Below are positions 1 to 18,781 of a DNA stretch of 64,000 nt, in pieces. Each line of letters begins with the position of its first letter. Position 1 is the stretch's first letter. A program made the translations under genes and the position numbers. The DNA lies in contig JAAOOA010000056.1 of NCBI GenBank assembly GCA_012861695.1, forward strand, positions 6,178,207-6,242,206, given 5' to 3'. The stretch is from Trematomus loennbergii. Lineage: Eukaryota; Chordata; Actinopteri; Perciformes; Nototheniidae. The notes below the pieces were generated by a model. It saw only the letters and a program-made list of their open reading frames with translations. It ran no database searches and had not been told where the DNA came from.

Positions 1-10
1 ATCGATACGA

Positions 11-563
11 TACGAAATACTTTATTGTCCCCGTAAGGACATTTGTTCTGGACTCCGTCCTGCAGTTCCGCATACATGTACATATACAAACATAGTAGAC
101 ATTAAGATACATACACATATCATCAGTCATACACCGTTTGAACAAACACAATACACAGACGCACATACTGACAATGGCGACCTATTGTACAACCCTCATG
201 GCCAACATTTAAAAAGTACATTTCATTTCATGTGAATGTTAAGAAGCTTAATGGACATAGGTAGGAATGAGTGCTTATAGCGGTTCAGCCTGCTCTTGGG
301 AACCTGAATCTTCTACCAGAAGGTAGGAGCTGGAATTCTGGGTGGAGTATGTGGGTTGGATCAGACATTTTTTTTGCCTGTCTAATAATGGACTGCTCAT
401 ATATGTTTTGGAGAGATGGGTGTTTTTTAACCCCCATCATTTTCATAGCAGTCTGTACCAGGCGAGCGATCTGTGACTTTGACTGCACTGTCAAGTTACC
501 GTACCAGGCAGTAATACCATACCTCATGATGCTCTCCAACACTGCATGATAAAACAGTAACAT
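11..563 (-). mobile_element. 3' end of a non-LTR retrotransposon (LINE), 5'-truncated
   Basis: Read on the minus strand, 285-563 encodes the C-terminal tail of a fish LINE reverse-transcriptase ORF. It carries the linker typical of these elements, ending in the motif ILHPEFQLLPSGRRFR. The 3' UTR follows and ends near position 11 in a short AATAAAGTATTTCG-type tail with repeated TATCG. No catalytic reverse-transcriptase motifs lie in the window, so this is a truncated, inactive copy. The tail resembles the CR1/L2/Rex group of fish LINEs; the exact clade is an inference. Confidence 0.7.
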
Positions 564-1271
564 GAACTTCTGGTCGACTCCGAAAGCCTACGCAGAAAAT
601 ACAATCGCTGTTGAAGTCTAGAGCACTAGAGAACATCACTTAAGAGCAGGTAATTAAACAACTACAGTGGTGTAATATGAACTACAGCGCCGTCTGGTGG
701 CCTGTGAGGTGAGCTGCAGGCCCAGGGGCCGATCTCCATCCTCCCTCTTGCTGATCCCTTCTGATGGGAAGAGCTGCAGTGACAAGACTCCTGGAGACAC
801 AGCTGCCATCCTCACAGACACTTTCAGGGCTTCTCAGCGCGTGTTTCTGCGTCTGAATATGACAGCATGTGTGACAAAGCCACAGAAGAACAGGACCTGA
901 TTTTGTCATCTCAAATCACACCACACAGCTGGTATGTCCTCCGTTATAATAGAGACAGAAGCTGCCGCAGCTAGCAGCTCGAACAAACAGATAAACAACA
1001 ATAAATGACTGCCTGTCCGCTCCACCACACTGAGACCAGCCACATCACCAGAGGAGGAGGATCAGGCTGACGTTTAGAGGTTTCTTAGGCACTGGTATGT
1101 GAAAGGACTGGAAGTATAAAGCAACGAAAGCAGAATATTTTTCAAGAATTTAAGGTGACGTGAAGGCAGCAATTGAAACTATTGGGAATAGACACAGAGG
1201 AAGCTAAAATAGTTTGTCCACATGTGCTAATTTGCACTCGCTCTGCGTCTTTCTCACAGTGACACCCTTAC
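564..1271. other. coq3 intronic sequence, no exon recognised
   Basis: This stretch lies between the LINE remnant and the third recognised coq3 exon. Translations of both strands show no match to the next expected part of COQ3, the region after SAM motif I. The remaining coq3 exons therefore probably lie to the left of the window. The short open frames at 682-909 look like chance frames. Confidence 0.5.
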
Positions 1272-6957
<5,686 letters not shown>

Positions 6958-7800
6958 GCTGTCATAACACACGTTAACAGCTAGCTTCTGAACATTTGTT
7001 GACTGCACTTGAGTTGACCGACTGTGCGCATGTCTTTTCTCCCCGGGCAGAAACACACACACTTTAGTTCCTACTGGTCAGACAATGAAATATTACCGAC
7101 TGGAAACAAATAGACTATCACTTGTGTTTGTAATTTATTTCAGCATTCATTATTGCTGACTATTTTAATGTAAGGGTTCTTTCATAACCAACGAATTTCA
7201 TAAAAGTCACCGTCATGTTATCATTGCTGCTTCTCTAGCTTTATGTTTAATGTTAGCTTAGCCTTTAAGCATACTCTCAGTTTGAGGCACTGTCCAGGAC
7301 TTGGAATTGCAGATTTATGGCAGCACAATTTGAGAAGAGACCCGTTCAACGGTACTGACGTGTTTGGTGATATGTGATCCCTACTGACATTCACAAGAGT
7401 GGTTCAGAACCATGTACTGCGCCAACTCGAGTAATAATAACCATATTGAACTCAAAGGAAGTCCTACTAGGTGACTGACTTATGTGTTTTTGTGTTAAAT
7501 TACATATTAAACACTTCAACATGGGATAGTAGTTGCAAGTGGATCATTTCTGGTGGTCTCTATTTTAGTTTGAAAGAAATAGAAATATTTTGGAAATGGA
7601 AGTGGTTTTTATATTGTGTATCTTTACCATTAATATAAGCGATGCTTTAATTTTAACAAATAAATAAACCACTTGCCAGCATATAGTGGACCTACCCTGG
7701 CCCGTATGGAGACAGTTTGAGCAATTATGGGTTTTCAAAGGGTGGGGGATGTGTGGGGGTGTTATAAGTAGCACAAAGAAAAGACAGCAAGGCGAGACAA
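6958..7800. other. Intergenic region between the coq3 start and the pnisr 3' end; coq3 promoter expected here
   Basis: Tandem minus-strand genes are separated by about 850 bp. The first 100 bp or so above the coq3 start is relatively GC-rich (CCCCGGG, GTGCGCATG) and is the likely coq3 5' UTR and core promoter. No TATA box stands out. The rest is AT-rich and featureless. Confidence 0.4.
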
Positions 7801-7812
7801 GGAACAAACAGT

Positions 7813-7818
7813 TTTATT
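7813..7818 (-). promoter_or_regulatory. pnisr: Likely pnisr polyadenylation signal
   Basis: AATAAA on the minus strand, about 320 bp downstream of the pnisr stop codon, in an AT-rich context. It is the first canonical signal seen in a sensible position for the 3' UTR. Confidence 0.5.
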
Positions 7819-8139
7819 GGACATATTACAATAATGTTTTGAGGAAAAAAAGTTAATCCTGTTACTGTTTTTAAAATTATACAACCCTAGCTTTTTAGTG
7901 TCCAAAGTCTTATTAAGCTTTGCATAATGGTACAAGTGAAAACTCCTACCATTCAAAAAGTTTGAAGTTGTTCTTCAGTCACACTTTTTAAAAATAACAA
8001 CATATTTACAAAGATGAAAGACGTGTGTATGAGAGGGGGGGGTTCACCTACACAATTGCCTCTATAATGAGACAAGCCTGTTCAACTCATGGAATTTAAA
8101 ATGGTAAAGTGCACAGATCAGGAGGGTTAACCGTGCTCC

Positions 8140-11100
8140 TCAGCGTCTGCTACGACGGGAGGGGGAAGTTGACCTGAAAGAGAGCGTGGACACAACATTA
8201 ATACTGCACCAATCACACGTACCCACGCAGACTACAACATATAAACATGCACAGATACCCCCACCCACCAGACATTCTGTACCCTCCATAAAAACTAATG
8301 TTCTGCAGACTTTAGAGAAGCAAATATACCCTGCAGTGCAGTGTAAGGCAACGAATGGTTTCATATCTTAACAAGTTGCTACAAAAAGATAAAACTGGTT
8401 AGGATGTTGACATCATGTGACTTGTTAGAAATTCAGAAAAACACATTTGATGATAGATAACACATTTGATGATAGATAACACATAGATGAAGCATTAAAA
8501 CTTTATTGCAGACTTTACAATGTTAAGCAGATTTGACTGCAGTTGACAGTACATTTTCATAACATCAGTCAACATTTTCCTTTTTAAAGTTATTGCAAAA
8601 ATACTAATTAAAATGAGTAGAATTCACATGTTGTAGAATTCACAATGAGACATACAATGAAAAACATACAGTAAGAAAGAAAGGGAATAAAAAGAATACT
8701 ACCTTGATCGCGACTTAGACTTGTGTTTGCGGCTTGCCTTCTTACCAGACTTGTGAGACTTTTCCGTCGACCTTGAGCGACTACGTTTAGATTTTTTAGA
8801 TTTCTTTTCCTTGCTAACTTCAGGGGTGGGGGACCTACTTGAGTCAGAGTCTGAGCGTTTCTTGCTAGCTTTAACGGAGCCCTTCTTGCTGGATTTGCTC
8901 TCCTGCCGGGAGTGCTTTTCACTCTGAGAGTCCGTGCACGAGTCGCTCTCCTTCTTTTTCTTAGATTTGCCATTCTCCTCTGTAACTGAAGAGCTTTCTT
9001 TCTCCTTTTCCTTCTCCTTCTCTTTGGCCTTAGGCTTTTCTTTCTTTTTGTCTGACTCCTTCTCCTTTTTTTTCTTTTCCTTCTCGTGGCTATGACTCCT
9101 TTCCCTCTTTCTCTCCCTGTCTTTGCTGGAGGCCTTCTGCTTGTGTTTGCTGCTACGGCTATGACTGCTGTCTCTGCCATCCCGACTCCTTTTCCTCTCC
9201 TTCTCCTTCTCCCTCTCCCTGCTGCGACTGCGGCTGTCTCTGGCCCTGGCTCTGGCCCTGTCCCGCTCTCTGGATCTGGATCTACTCCTGCGGCTCTTGC
9301 GCTCCCTGGACTCGCTGCGATCTTTCTTGTGTCGGCCTGATCTCTCTGCGCTGCTCCTCCTCCTCTCCCTGGCCTTCTCGCTGCGATGCCTGTGGGAGCT
9401 GCGGCTGCGGCTACGCCTGCGAGCCTTGTGGGAGGATGAGCGGCTACGCCTCCTCTTCCTGCGCGGGGAGGAGGATCGCGATGAACTACGGGAGGATGCC
9501 GAGGAAGAATAAGACGAGGAGGAGGAAGAGTGGCGGCTGCTGTGGCTGGAGGTGGAGCGGGAGCTGTGCTGCTGGACCGTTGGCGGTGAACTGCTGCCGC
9601 CTCGCCCTGACCGCTCCTTCCCTCTGCCCGGGGCTTGCTCTCGCTACCCTCCTTCTCACTACGGGACCTACGCCTTTCTACCAAGGGCTCCGCCTTTGTC
9701 TCTTTAATTTCCTGTTTGTGCGTATTCTCTGGCTGGCCCTCATCATATTCCCCCTTTTCTCTGCTCAATCTCTCCTTCGCCATCTCTTCTGTGAAAACAA
9801 ACAAAAACTCAGGTTAAAAATAAACAAAGAAACATCATGTCATGTAAAAAAGAAAACTAGAAACAAACTACACAGTTTTGCAATAATTATGATTGCATTC
9901 TTCAAGATGAGATTGATAGAGCACTAACTTTTATGACCTGGTCAAACTCATTTTTTGCAAAGAATACATTTTTGCAACTTCAAATAATCGATTAGTTCCT
10001 TTGTCTTTAGATTACTATTTAGTGAAAATGAATGAATCCAATTATATTTATATAGCACATTTGTCTCCGGGGGCTTTGCAGTGTGCACAGTATACGACTC
10101 TGTCCTTAGACCCTCGCAGCGTACAAGGAAAAACTACAAAGAAGGTTTTCTTTCCTGTAGTCGACATATAGGTTTTGTGCATGTAAATGCTCTGCAAAGG
10201 CTAACATCCCAAAGTTCCCTCCAGAGGGAGTTTCTCCTCAACAAACTCTCCCCCCCCCCCTTCCTGAAATGCCTCCAGTGGACTCCTTTCTTTACTTCCG
10301 TAACATAATGACATCACTTTGTTATACTGATGCTTTGACTGGCTAGCGCTCTAACACATTGTACGTGATAGGCTAATGGGCTGCACATCTCTGAGCAGTT
10401 GACCAATCACATCAGAGCCAGACAGCTAACCAATCAGAGCAGACTGGGCTCTGGTTTCAGACAGAGGGTGAAAAGAGGTGCTGCAGCACAGGCAGTATGA
10501 GAAGAATGAAGACCTTTGAACATTAAAGCATTGAAACACAAAATACCATTATGAACTCTAACAATTATCATAATAGGGCCCCTTGAAACCTGCAAAGACA
10601 CAAACATGTCTTACCCCGTGCAAGCAGAGCGTCCTGCGCCTGTTTGTCCTGCAGCTGCTGCACCTCCCGCTCCTTGCGGCGGAAGGCGTCCTGCTTCTCT
10701 CGGATGCGGTGGCGCAGCTCTTCGTCATCTGTGTCGGAGGATTCGGACCCTCGAACGCTGCGCTCGTCCTCATCCTCGCTCTCGTCTGAACCGTAGTCAC
10801 CGAGCCCACCTGCCACAACAGAGCCCCCGGGTGGTTGAGTGTTGGTATGGACGAAGATTTATTCTCAAAAGTAGGTTTCACTGTAAAGCCCTTAATCCCA
10901 ACCCAAGGTCCCAATGGAAGGCACTTAATCCTTAAGAACAGTATATTACACACTGATTAACCCCTTAAAAACAAATGTAAACATATATCCCTTAAAGAAA
11001 AGCTGCATAAGAATACTTTGTGATAAAGAGCATGCTTCTCATCACAACGTTTTCACTTCGATCAATCTTTATAAGTGTATTTTGGGTGTTATGGTCTAAG

Positions 11101-14100
11101 TCTCTCCTGTTTTCCTTCTAAAACCCCGCCATTTATTTAATATATATTCTCCATCCCGCCCCCCGGTGACAGAAAAAGGGATACTCACTGAGACCAGTCA
11201 GAGAAGCCAATGCACTTGACTGTGCCAGCTGTTTTGCAGGAGCTTTGATTCACATCAACAACAGGAACAACATGTTAAAACACATAGAGCCATTTTCTCA
11301 AGAGAGTCGCTAGAGAAGAGGGGGGGTCACAGATAACTATTCACAAGAGCTGCCATTGGTGAAAAAGAGAGAACAGAAATGACAAAAAAAAAAAATAAAA
11401 AAAAAAACAATGGAGAAAAGAGAGAGGGTTAACAAACAAAATTCTGTCACACAATCCAAGTCAAACAGTCGCACAAGCGGGAAGAACCAATCTGTACTAA
11501 TGCAGTCACTTCAGTGGAGGAAGTGTATCTAAAACGTGGATGCTGGTCAGATTCAATGCTCAGACATTATTCACTCGTATCATAGAGTCTTTCAGCAGGA
11601 CCTTTAATACCGTGAACCAGAAATACTGTTTGTGAAAAGCTCTGTGCTCTGCTTCTGATGCATTAGCAGAGAATGGTTGAATTTCAGACATACTCCAAGG
11701 TTTGCCGCTCAATCGCCCTACTTTACAGGGCCTTACTGAGTCCATTTTAAAAGAGATTATTATGCACATATTGGATTGTCTTCAGATTTGAACAACAAAT
11801 GTCTTGGTGACAAGTATAGATTAAGTAAAAGTGGAAAAAACAAGAGCAGACCTCGAGTGGCTTTGCGGTGCGTCTCTCTGGCCACATGCTGGATCTCCTC
11901 GTTGGTGACCTCGAGAAGGATCTCTGTCAGAAGGGTTTTTGTGATAAACATCTAAGAAGAAAAAAAAAATCAATTATTTGTATATCAATCTCTTTGCATC
12001 TCAACAGTTGTAGTTGCCTATTTTTCAGAGTAAGATCAAACTGACCAGCTGGAACTCCTTTTCCTCCTCCGTCATTTCAGGTTCGCTGTCCTCTGCAGGA
12101 GGTGACGGGCTTCGACCAGAAAATTCTTTTTTGATGGAGGGCTTTTCTTCATCGTCATTGTTATAATTCCCCTCATCGTCGCTGTCCTGATGGACACAGG
12201 AGCAAGGAATTATGTTTAACAACGTGCATAAGTTGTGATGCAAATTATGATACTTTTGCCAGAAAAACAAAGTGTTAAGTGATTTTCAAAAGGAAATAAT
12301 TTTGATGTCAATGGCAGAAACGTGTTGCTTACAAATTTGCTCTTGCGGGGCACTCGTGGCCCATCGCCTCCTTCCTCGACCTCGCGCTCTTTGGCGTCGT
12401 CTTTTGTAATTTTAGCGCGCTCCTTCTCCATCTGTTCTCGCTCGATCTTCTTCTGCTTCTCCCTGTCCATCTTCTCAAGGCCCTCTCGGATCCAGGCAGG
12501 TAGTGTGCGCCTCTTTACCGCATCTGAAGGTGACATGAAGGTCAAAATGAGTCCTCCACATACTGCAATGTTAAGATTCAGAAACAAACACATCTTTGCA
12601 ACATCAACAGATTCCTTTTTACCGTGCCGACAGTTTCCTGATCTGAACTGTGATTTGTGATATATTAACACTACAGTTACAGGCATTAGTTCTAAAAACA
12701 TTTAATCAAGTAGTTTTCACTTGTAATTAAACATTTGTAGAATGTGGGATTGCTACTCAAGTGTTTTGACTTACTACTACTTGACTACTGTCAGTTATGT
12801 AGTTCACATTCATTAGTGCAAAGAGGTATGGGATGGCCATTAAGACAAAATATCTAAACTATAGTTCATTTTTAGCCGTGCATAATAAAATGTTAAAAAA
12901 GTACTTCATGTCTATTCTGGTATGCCTAACTAAGTGCGAGTACAATGAACTACTGGTAATTAAATTAAGAGCATTCATACAAAAAAACAAAGAAGACGGA
13001 GGTTTACACACAAACTGCACCTCAGGCAGTCTTCTAGCTGATCATCTTAATGTGATGGCTGGCTATTCTTAAAGTGAAAACACTCACCTAATGTTGCTGC
13101 GACCTCCTGTTTGACAGGAAGCTGGATGGGGGATCTGGGGCGCTCCCTGAAGCCGGGGGGTCTGACATCTCGTCTGTTCTGAGGAGGACCCTGCCAGTAT
13201 GGGGAGTGGAAGTTGGTGGGTGCGGGGGCGAAGGATGAGGCGGCGCCATGCTGTGGAGAGACCGCACAAACAGAAAATTTAAAAGGAAGTTCAAAGTACA
13301 ATAGGTCCTCTCTTATCTACTGAGTGTGGGGTTGTTGTTTTTTATTCCCCAGATAAGGTTAGCTGACATTCATCCATCACTACTGACTGGGCTAAAATGT
13401 CTGTTTAGTTCAAAATGTAAATAAAAAGCAGCTTATAAACAATACCAAACCATGCTGGATCCTCAACAAGCCAACACTTTCCTCTGCACCGCATCAAGAA
13501 AGCAATGACTGATACACCTAGATGCTGGGACCCGGCTCTGTTTCTATGGATTTGCTCCTTCTTGTGTTACTTGGTTGTCACACTAAAACCCAAACGCTTC
13601 AACAGTTCCTACTGTAGCATCTGCATACCTGATAATCAAACTGGTTCATGGCCATGGGGGCCATGGCGTAGCTGTCGGGCTGTGCCCCATACCCATGGCT
13701 GTTCTGGGGGTAAACCCCGTGGTGGGCCTCAGAGTTGAACTCCACGCTGTCCTGGCTGTTGCTGTCCTCGCTGGGGTTCACCACATCCATCGGCCCTGAG
13801 CCAGGGGGGATCCAGGCCTGTTCAGGGGGCGGAGGAGGAGGGGGCTGGCCATGCATTGCCCATTCTGGTAATGACAACAGAAGTAATAAACAAAAGCCAA
13901 AGCAACACGGACATATAAGTGTAACAATAAAAACACAACTATGGAGATTTTCCTCAACGTCTGAACAAGAGGGACTTGGTATCCAGCTGTTTATCTAAAG
14001 TCATATACATGAGGGATCACGAATATTGTCACAAATCACATTATTTTCGTTCGCCTGATAAATAACAGTAAGCTGTTCCTGACCATCACAGAAAATATGT

Positions 14101-14961
14101 AAAAATAGAAACTTGCTATGAGGCATTGGACAATGTTAAAGTTTCATCACAATTATCCTGGATAGAATAATTCAATATTAGTCAGAGTATCATAAAAAAA
14201 CAAGCTTAAAACAGCACTGACAAACTGAAATGAATGTATCTTCCATTGTGGAAGATCCATTGTGTTGACTCAATATTTTTGTATGTGTATTTTCTAGGCA
14301 ACACACATTTTCGGGGAACAAAAAAGTATTCTTGCATAAACCAATCATACACCACAAGGTTCCCCGGCATTAATGCAACATTTTGCATCTGTTCTTTCTT
14401 GCATGATAAATGTTGTATTTCTTCTTAGTTAAACAAGGCTGGCTCGACCATGATGGGAATGTAAAGACATACACAACAACCCCAATAATGGGAATACAAC
14501 AAAGTGTTTTGATCATAATCAACCAAAAAGTCCTATATCTTTCCGTATCATCCCTACTTGATACCATTCATGGGGTTACAATTGTACCTGGCTGCCACAT
14601 TCTGCCAAATGCCGGGTCGCCAGGGAAGGCCCCATGGTTGCCCGGTCCACCTGGTTCAAGGCCTGGGATGTCCTGGCCATTGGGCTGCATGTTGGGCTGC
14701 TCTGGTCCTGTCGTCTCCTTCTGTGCTATCCATGCTTGTGCCAGGGCAGCCCAGTCCACTTGACCTGCACACAGACAGAAGGTATTACAGGTCTATTGTG
14801 CAAAGAAGCCCTGCAGAGGCTCAGATCTTCTGCAGAAAAATATTCTCATGGTGCATTTGCATCGCTCACTCACCTGGATCTTGTGTGTGCTGGAAAGACT
14901 GCATCCACTGCTGCTGGCTCAGGGGCCACTGCGGCCAGGGTTGTCCTCCCTGGTCCCACAT
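8140..14961 (-). CDS. pnisr: PNN-interacting serine/arginine-rich protein (PNISR / SFRS18)
   Basis: PNISR is a nuclear-speckle SR-rich protein that binds pinin and is linked to splicing; its molecular activity is not well defined. Eleven coding exons join with consistent phases: 14874-14961, 14588-14764, 13629-13864, 13088-13250, 12333-12523, 12046-12186, 11852-11951, 11189-11242, 10615-10809, 8703-9788 and 8140-8173. The start gives MWDQGGQPWPQWPLSQQQW, the family N-terminus. Diagnostic blocks follow: VDWAALAQAWIAQ, NSQDSVEFNSEAH, RRTLPAWIREGLEKM, PEMTEEEKEFQL, MFITKTLLTEILLEVT, SSALASLTGL and SSDTDDEELRHRIREKQ. The long tenth exon holds the RS/KE-rich tail. The predicted protein is about 821 residues, close to the vertebrate length, once a single missing base in the tenth exon is allowed for. 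Confidence 0.97.
8703..9788 (-). CDS. pnisr: pnisr RS-domain exon (tenth coding exon), with a one-base frame break
   Basis: The exon enters in the frame EEMAKERLSREKGEYDEGQ. The SR-rich tail (SPRRKRRRSRSSSHKARRR, then SRKHKSKSRSR) is in the frame one base earlier. The entering frame runs on as an Ala/Pro-rich nonsense tract. The switch must fall between a TAG near 9643 and the start of the Ser-rich tract near 9580; the run CCCGGGG at 9627-9633 is the likeliest site. Restoring one base gives an exon of 1,087 bases whose end phase fits the last exon, which encodes STSPSRRSRR and stop. The antisense strand has long open frames (for example 9436-9927), an artefact of the GC-biased SR codons. Confidence 0.93.
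9789..10614. other. pnisr intron 9 with a MITE copy
   Basis: Holds the TTAA-family MITE at about 10150-10580; the remainder is AT-rich and featureless. Confidence 0.5.
10150..10580. mobile_element. MITE of the GGGCCC-ended TTAA family (copy A)
   Basis: Shares long blocks with copies at about 22270-22533, 31262-31455 and 62886-63370: GTGCATGTAAATG, TCTGCAAAGGCTAACATC, CCAATCAGAGCAGACTGGGC, GGTGCTGCAGCACAGGCAG and the terminal AATAGGGCCCCTT. The right end abuts TTGA in place of TTAA. The left end is unclear. Confidence 0.75.
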
Positions 14962-15487
14962 CACTCGCTTCTGGATTTACACCTGAAATGCACAGGCCAG
15001 CTAGTTACATTTTAATTTGCACCATCGCCATCACTTCTGCTGACATGACTAGAGCTGCTGCAGTTTGTGCGCAGTAACATTACACTGCGTTTACTGGCCA
15101 GAAAGAGCGAGTGTTAGCTATAAGATGAAAGCTACCGTTACATGTAGCTAAGCAGCTAGCTGTATTTAGCAACATGGGTTAGCTGCAAGTCATTTGTGCT
15201 GTTTAGAGTTGGAAACCCTCGCTATGCAGCATGGGATAACTCATTGTCAACACTGACGCATGATACTGAAATAAACTTGGGCCACTGAAATCCCAACCTC
15301 TGAAGCTGCCTGTGGAGCTAAATGCAAGCTTACGTGAGCTAAGCTAATCACGAAAGCTAAATGATACTAGCACCATTATTATACCGTGTGAACAAATGTG
15401 CTTTAAAATATAAATAGATAACACACTGGAGGGAAAGTACGAAGTAAACATATATGAGCGCTTTGCTTAGAGTAACATAATCCCCAC

Positions 15488-15580
15488 CTTTTCCAGACAG
15501 TTTCTTTCCAGCGCTACGGTTCAGAGTCAAAATGGCTGCACCAGTGAACTGCTCAGCTCGGAGGAAGGAAGTGTGGAACG
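15488..15580 (-). other. pnisr: pnisr 5' noncoding exon and core promoter region
   Basis: A good donor, AAAAG/GTGGGG, lies at 15487-15488 on the minus strand. Upstream sequence includes GCAGCCATTTTGACTCTG and purine-rich ETS-like CTTCC motifs. There is no in-frame start, which fits a noncoding first exon spliced to the acceptor at 14983 ahead of the ATG at 14961. The upper boundary is approximate. Confidence 0.6.
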
Positions 15581-15932
15581 AGAGGCTCCGCTGCTGCCTT
15601 CACAGGCGGTCAGGAATATGACAAATAAAACCTATTTACATAGATCGCCCCCAATAACACAGCGCATCTAATGGATGTATTGCCTTCATCCATTCTTAGT
15701 CGGTCTTGGTTTATTTATGGGGCAGTTTTTTTCTTGACCAACGAGTTAAATTACATTTGTGGTTGTGATTCGTGGTGTGTTTTTTTAGTAAGAATTAGAA
15801 TGTACGAGCAGCCCTTAAAGGCATCTAGAGGCCGCGAGACATTCAGATGCTGATTAGGTGATGACGACAGTTACTAAGGTCACAGACCACAGACACGCGC
15901 ACAACATAGTGAATGTAGACCATGATGTAGAC

Positions 15933-16373
15933 CAGGGCTATTCAATTAGTTTGGAATGGGGGCCGGTTGATGAAAATTATCCAAAGCAAGGGGCCGGGAA
16001 AAAGATGGCTTGAAATATGAGCAATCATATTTAAGAGCTTCAGATACAGTAAATACTACAACAGTATAGTGGAGTGCATATATTGTGTTTAATTCAATCA
16101 AACAACATAGCCCCAAGGCCTTTATAGATCTAAATGGCAAGTTCAGAACTCAGTAGGCCTACATGTTTAATTTGATTTCATTTAGGTGAAATTATCTAAT
16201 CATTCGAAACCCGAGCCCGTCGAAGTTTTCAGGCATTGTCTACCCCTCTCTGGAATAAAGGCACTATGGCACAAAAAAAAAAAATGGATTACTTTTTAAC
16301 ATTATACTCAAAGGGCCAGTAATATCACCCCGGGGCCGGATTTGGCCCGTGGGCCGCCAATTGAATAGCCCTG
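15933..16373. mobile_element. hAT-type MITE, 441 bp
   Basis: Terminal inverted repeats CAGGGCTATTCAATTAG and its near-complement ending GAATAGCCCTG, with GGGCCGG blocks just inside each end. The flanks share the 7-bp direct repeat TGTAGAC, one short of the 8 bp expected for hAT elements. It has no coding capacity. Confidence 0.85.
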
Positions 16374-17028
16374 TGTAGACAGATGCAATTTTAAATGAAC
16401 CAGATTTTCTTTGGACAAAGACTTAAATTCAACTTACACTAACAACTGTATTTTATTTATTTCCATTTTAACATTTAATATAGTTCACACCTTTAACAAT
16501 GATGTAAAGCAACATACCCTCAGCATGTCTCTGCATGACCCAGTTAGCCTTAATTATTTACAGACATAATGCTGAAAATTCAGGGAAGATCTTGGCGAGA
16601 GAAAAACTGGCAAGTATAATCACAGGGGGTCCTTAACCTTGCAGCTCAATAATAATATTTATTATTAGGTATAATGTTTTCCCACTGGTTCTTAGTAACA
16701 TACCGTTAGTTATATGTTTCCTTAAAGGATTTAGGAAATGAAAGATTGTTGTATTTTGGTTTGGTTTGTCATTTTCATTTAACTTGGTTAAAGTCTATGC
16801 TACCGAGCTTACTTTTAAGTACAATATCAGTGTAAAGTACTGATACTCCATGTTTTTTACAAGTTGTACTGGTTATTTAATCACAAAACTACAGTAGCCT
16901 ATATTTCAACCAGTGATGGAATGTAACTAATGTATTCAAGTACGGTACTTAATTACACAAACACATTTGAGTCACACTTTATCTGAATATTTCAAGTTAA
17001 TGCATCTTTATACTTCAACTCCATTTAA

Positions 17029-17631
17029 CCCTTGTATGGTGTGGTCTGTGGGACCCGTTTTCATTATTTAGCTAAAGAAAAATGATATGATAAATTATTT
17101 TTTCAAACTCACACTTAATGGCCTTGGCTCATTTTCTGTGAAGAACATATATCAGAACACATTTTCAATGACAACTGATCAAGATGGCCAAAAGGTTCTC
17201 TGCTCAGAGGGCCTTGCAAATGATTTTGGAAGAGAGAGAACCATTTGATGATGATGTAGAGGAAGAGGAAGAGGTTTCAGAATGTGAGGATCACATTTCT
17301 GAGAATTCTGAGTCTGACAGTGACTTTGAAGAAGAGGATGAGATTTAGCATCAGCTAGTTACAAAGAAAAACGAGCCACAGGACCAGCCGGTCAGTGGGC
17401 AAAAAAACAAGTAGCACTTTAATTAATTAATGTGATCTAACAAATGTAAAAGGGCAAATATTAACCATAAATGCAGTTTATATTGCTTGTAATTGTGATG
17501 AAGTAAACATCTGTTGAGTATTTTTAACATAAAATAGTTTGATTCTGTTGAATTGAAGCCCAAAAAGGCAGCGGGTCCACCAGACCCACGAACACTGGCT
17601 GAGTAACACAAATATGAACACCACACAAGGG
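17029..17631 (+). mobile_element. piggyBac-type element, internally deleted, flanked by TTAA
   Basis: Both flanks are TTAA (17025-17028 and 17632-17635). The ends read CCCTTGTATGGTGTG and the complement of CCCTTGTGTGGTGTTC. Just inside are GGGACCC and GGGTCC blocks, as in fish piggyBac elements. It is 603 bp long and keeps only the start of the transposase. Confidence 0.88.
17184..17348 (+). pseudogene. piggyBac transposase N-terminal remnant (54 codons)
   Basis: The frame opens MAKRFSAQRALQMILEERE and continues as a very acidic Glu/Asp/Ser tract to a TAG stop. An acidic start after an AKRF..ALQ.I helix is typical of piggyBac transposases of fish. The DDD catalytic core is missing, so it cannot transpose itself. 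It is too short to appear in most ORF lists. Confidence 0.7.
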
Positions 17632-18781
17632 TTAATCTCAGAGGTAGATGTACTTGTACAGCTTTAGTCACTTTACAGATTAGTTTTCCATCCCATTGCT
17701 GTCTAGTGAAAACCAAAAATCTCTATTTTGATTTGAATGTTTGTGATAAACTGAAGGATGAATGATTCTTTAATGTGTTGAGAAGTTCTCCTGTTCTGAA
17801 GCTATATAAATTAAAAACGCTCTTGGATCAGCTGTAAACACACACAAAGATGAAAAGCTGGCCTGTTTTTCTGAGAAACTCATAAAGAATTGAATTTTCA
17901 GAGAAACATGATTTTAACAGGACAGAAACAAAGTTACACACATGATGATTTTGTAGAGTGATGAATTGCTGCAGACGTAACTATACAACATTACATAAAG
18001 GAGTTACAATTAGCACAACCTTGGACAGTAAAATGCAGTATACGCTAATTCAGTAGTAATAATAATCCAAAAACATCATATTTACTAGGATATATATACC
18101 GACAGGGAACATTATACTGCACAATTAAAAAATGTACATTTGCTGATTGATAATACATACTTTCACATAAGTAAGGCTTTGAATGCAGTTCTTGCAGTGT
18201 TGTGTTTTTATAGTAGTTTTTATTTAACTTCAGGAAATGATTTACATACTTCCTCCACCATTGGATTTTAGCACAGGGCCTCCAAAAACCGTTTAAAAAA
18301 CAGAGACCACCTTGACACCCTTATTTATTTGTATATTCTCTTTAATTCATATGGTGAATAATACTCATCAAAAGGAATTTCCCTGCAGCTAACTAAGGGT
18401 CAACTTCTAGTTAATCTAGCCATTTGCTGCAATTCTAAAAGCCAAACATATGTCTTAATCAGTAGAGGGCAGCATTTACTAAGCATGTGTTGGGTAAATT
18501 CTAAAGTATTGCAGCAAAATACAGCCAAAAATTAAACCCTGTTAGCTGAAGTGCTTGATGTCCGGTTGCTCAGCAGCTCTGAATGGTTGCCACCACTTTC
18601 CTAAAAACCTGAAATTATTTAACACATCTTCGGTTGTAGGAGAGAGCTATGTGCAGGTGTTGGTCAGTGCTCTGTCTTGTGCCGTGTTGGTGTTAATATG
18701 GCGCTGATGTGTGTGCACTGTGAGGAGCAGAGCCTCAGGCTGGTGAGGCTGTTTGCATGAGGGAAATGTGTTGATGTACGG

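Noticed and set aside
682..909. Next coq3 exon in the 0.7-0.9 kb region
   Set aside because: Minus-strand translation does not match the COQ3 sequence expected after motif I and lacks a suitable acceptor in phase 0.
8608..9804. 398-codon minus-strand open frame as one protein
   Set aside because: Only its first third is pnisr; after the frame break near 9630 it is an out-of-frame shadow of the SR tail, with Pro/Ala-rich then Arg/Lys nonsense, and its end reads into the intron.
9436..9927. Antisense 163-codon open frame
   Set aside because: Complement of the pnisr RS exon; open only because of its codon composition.
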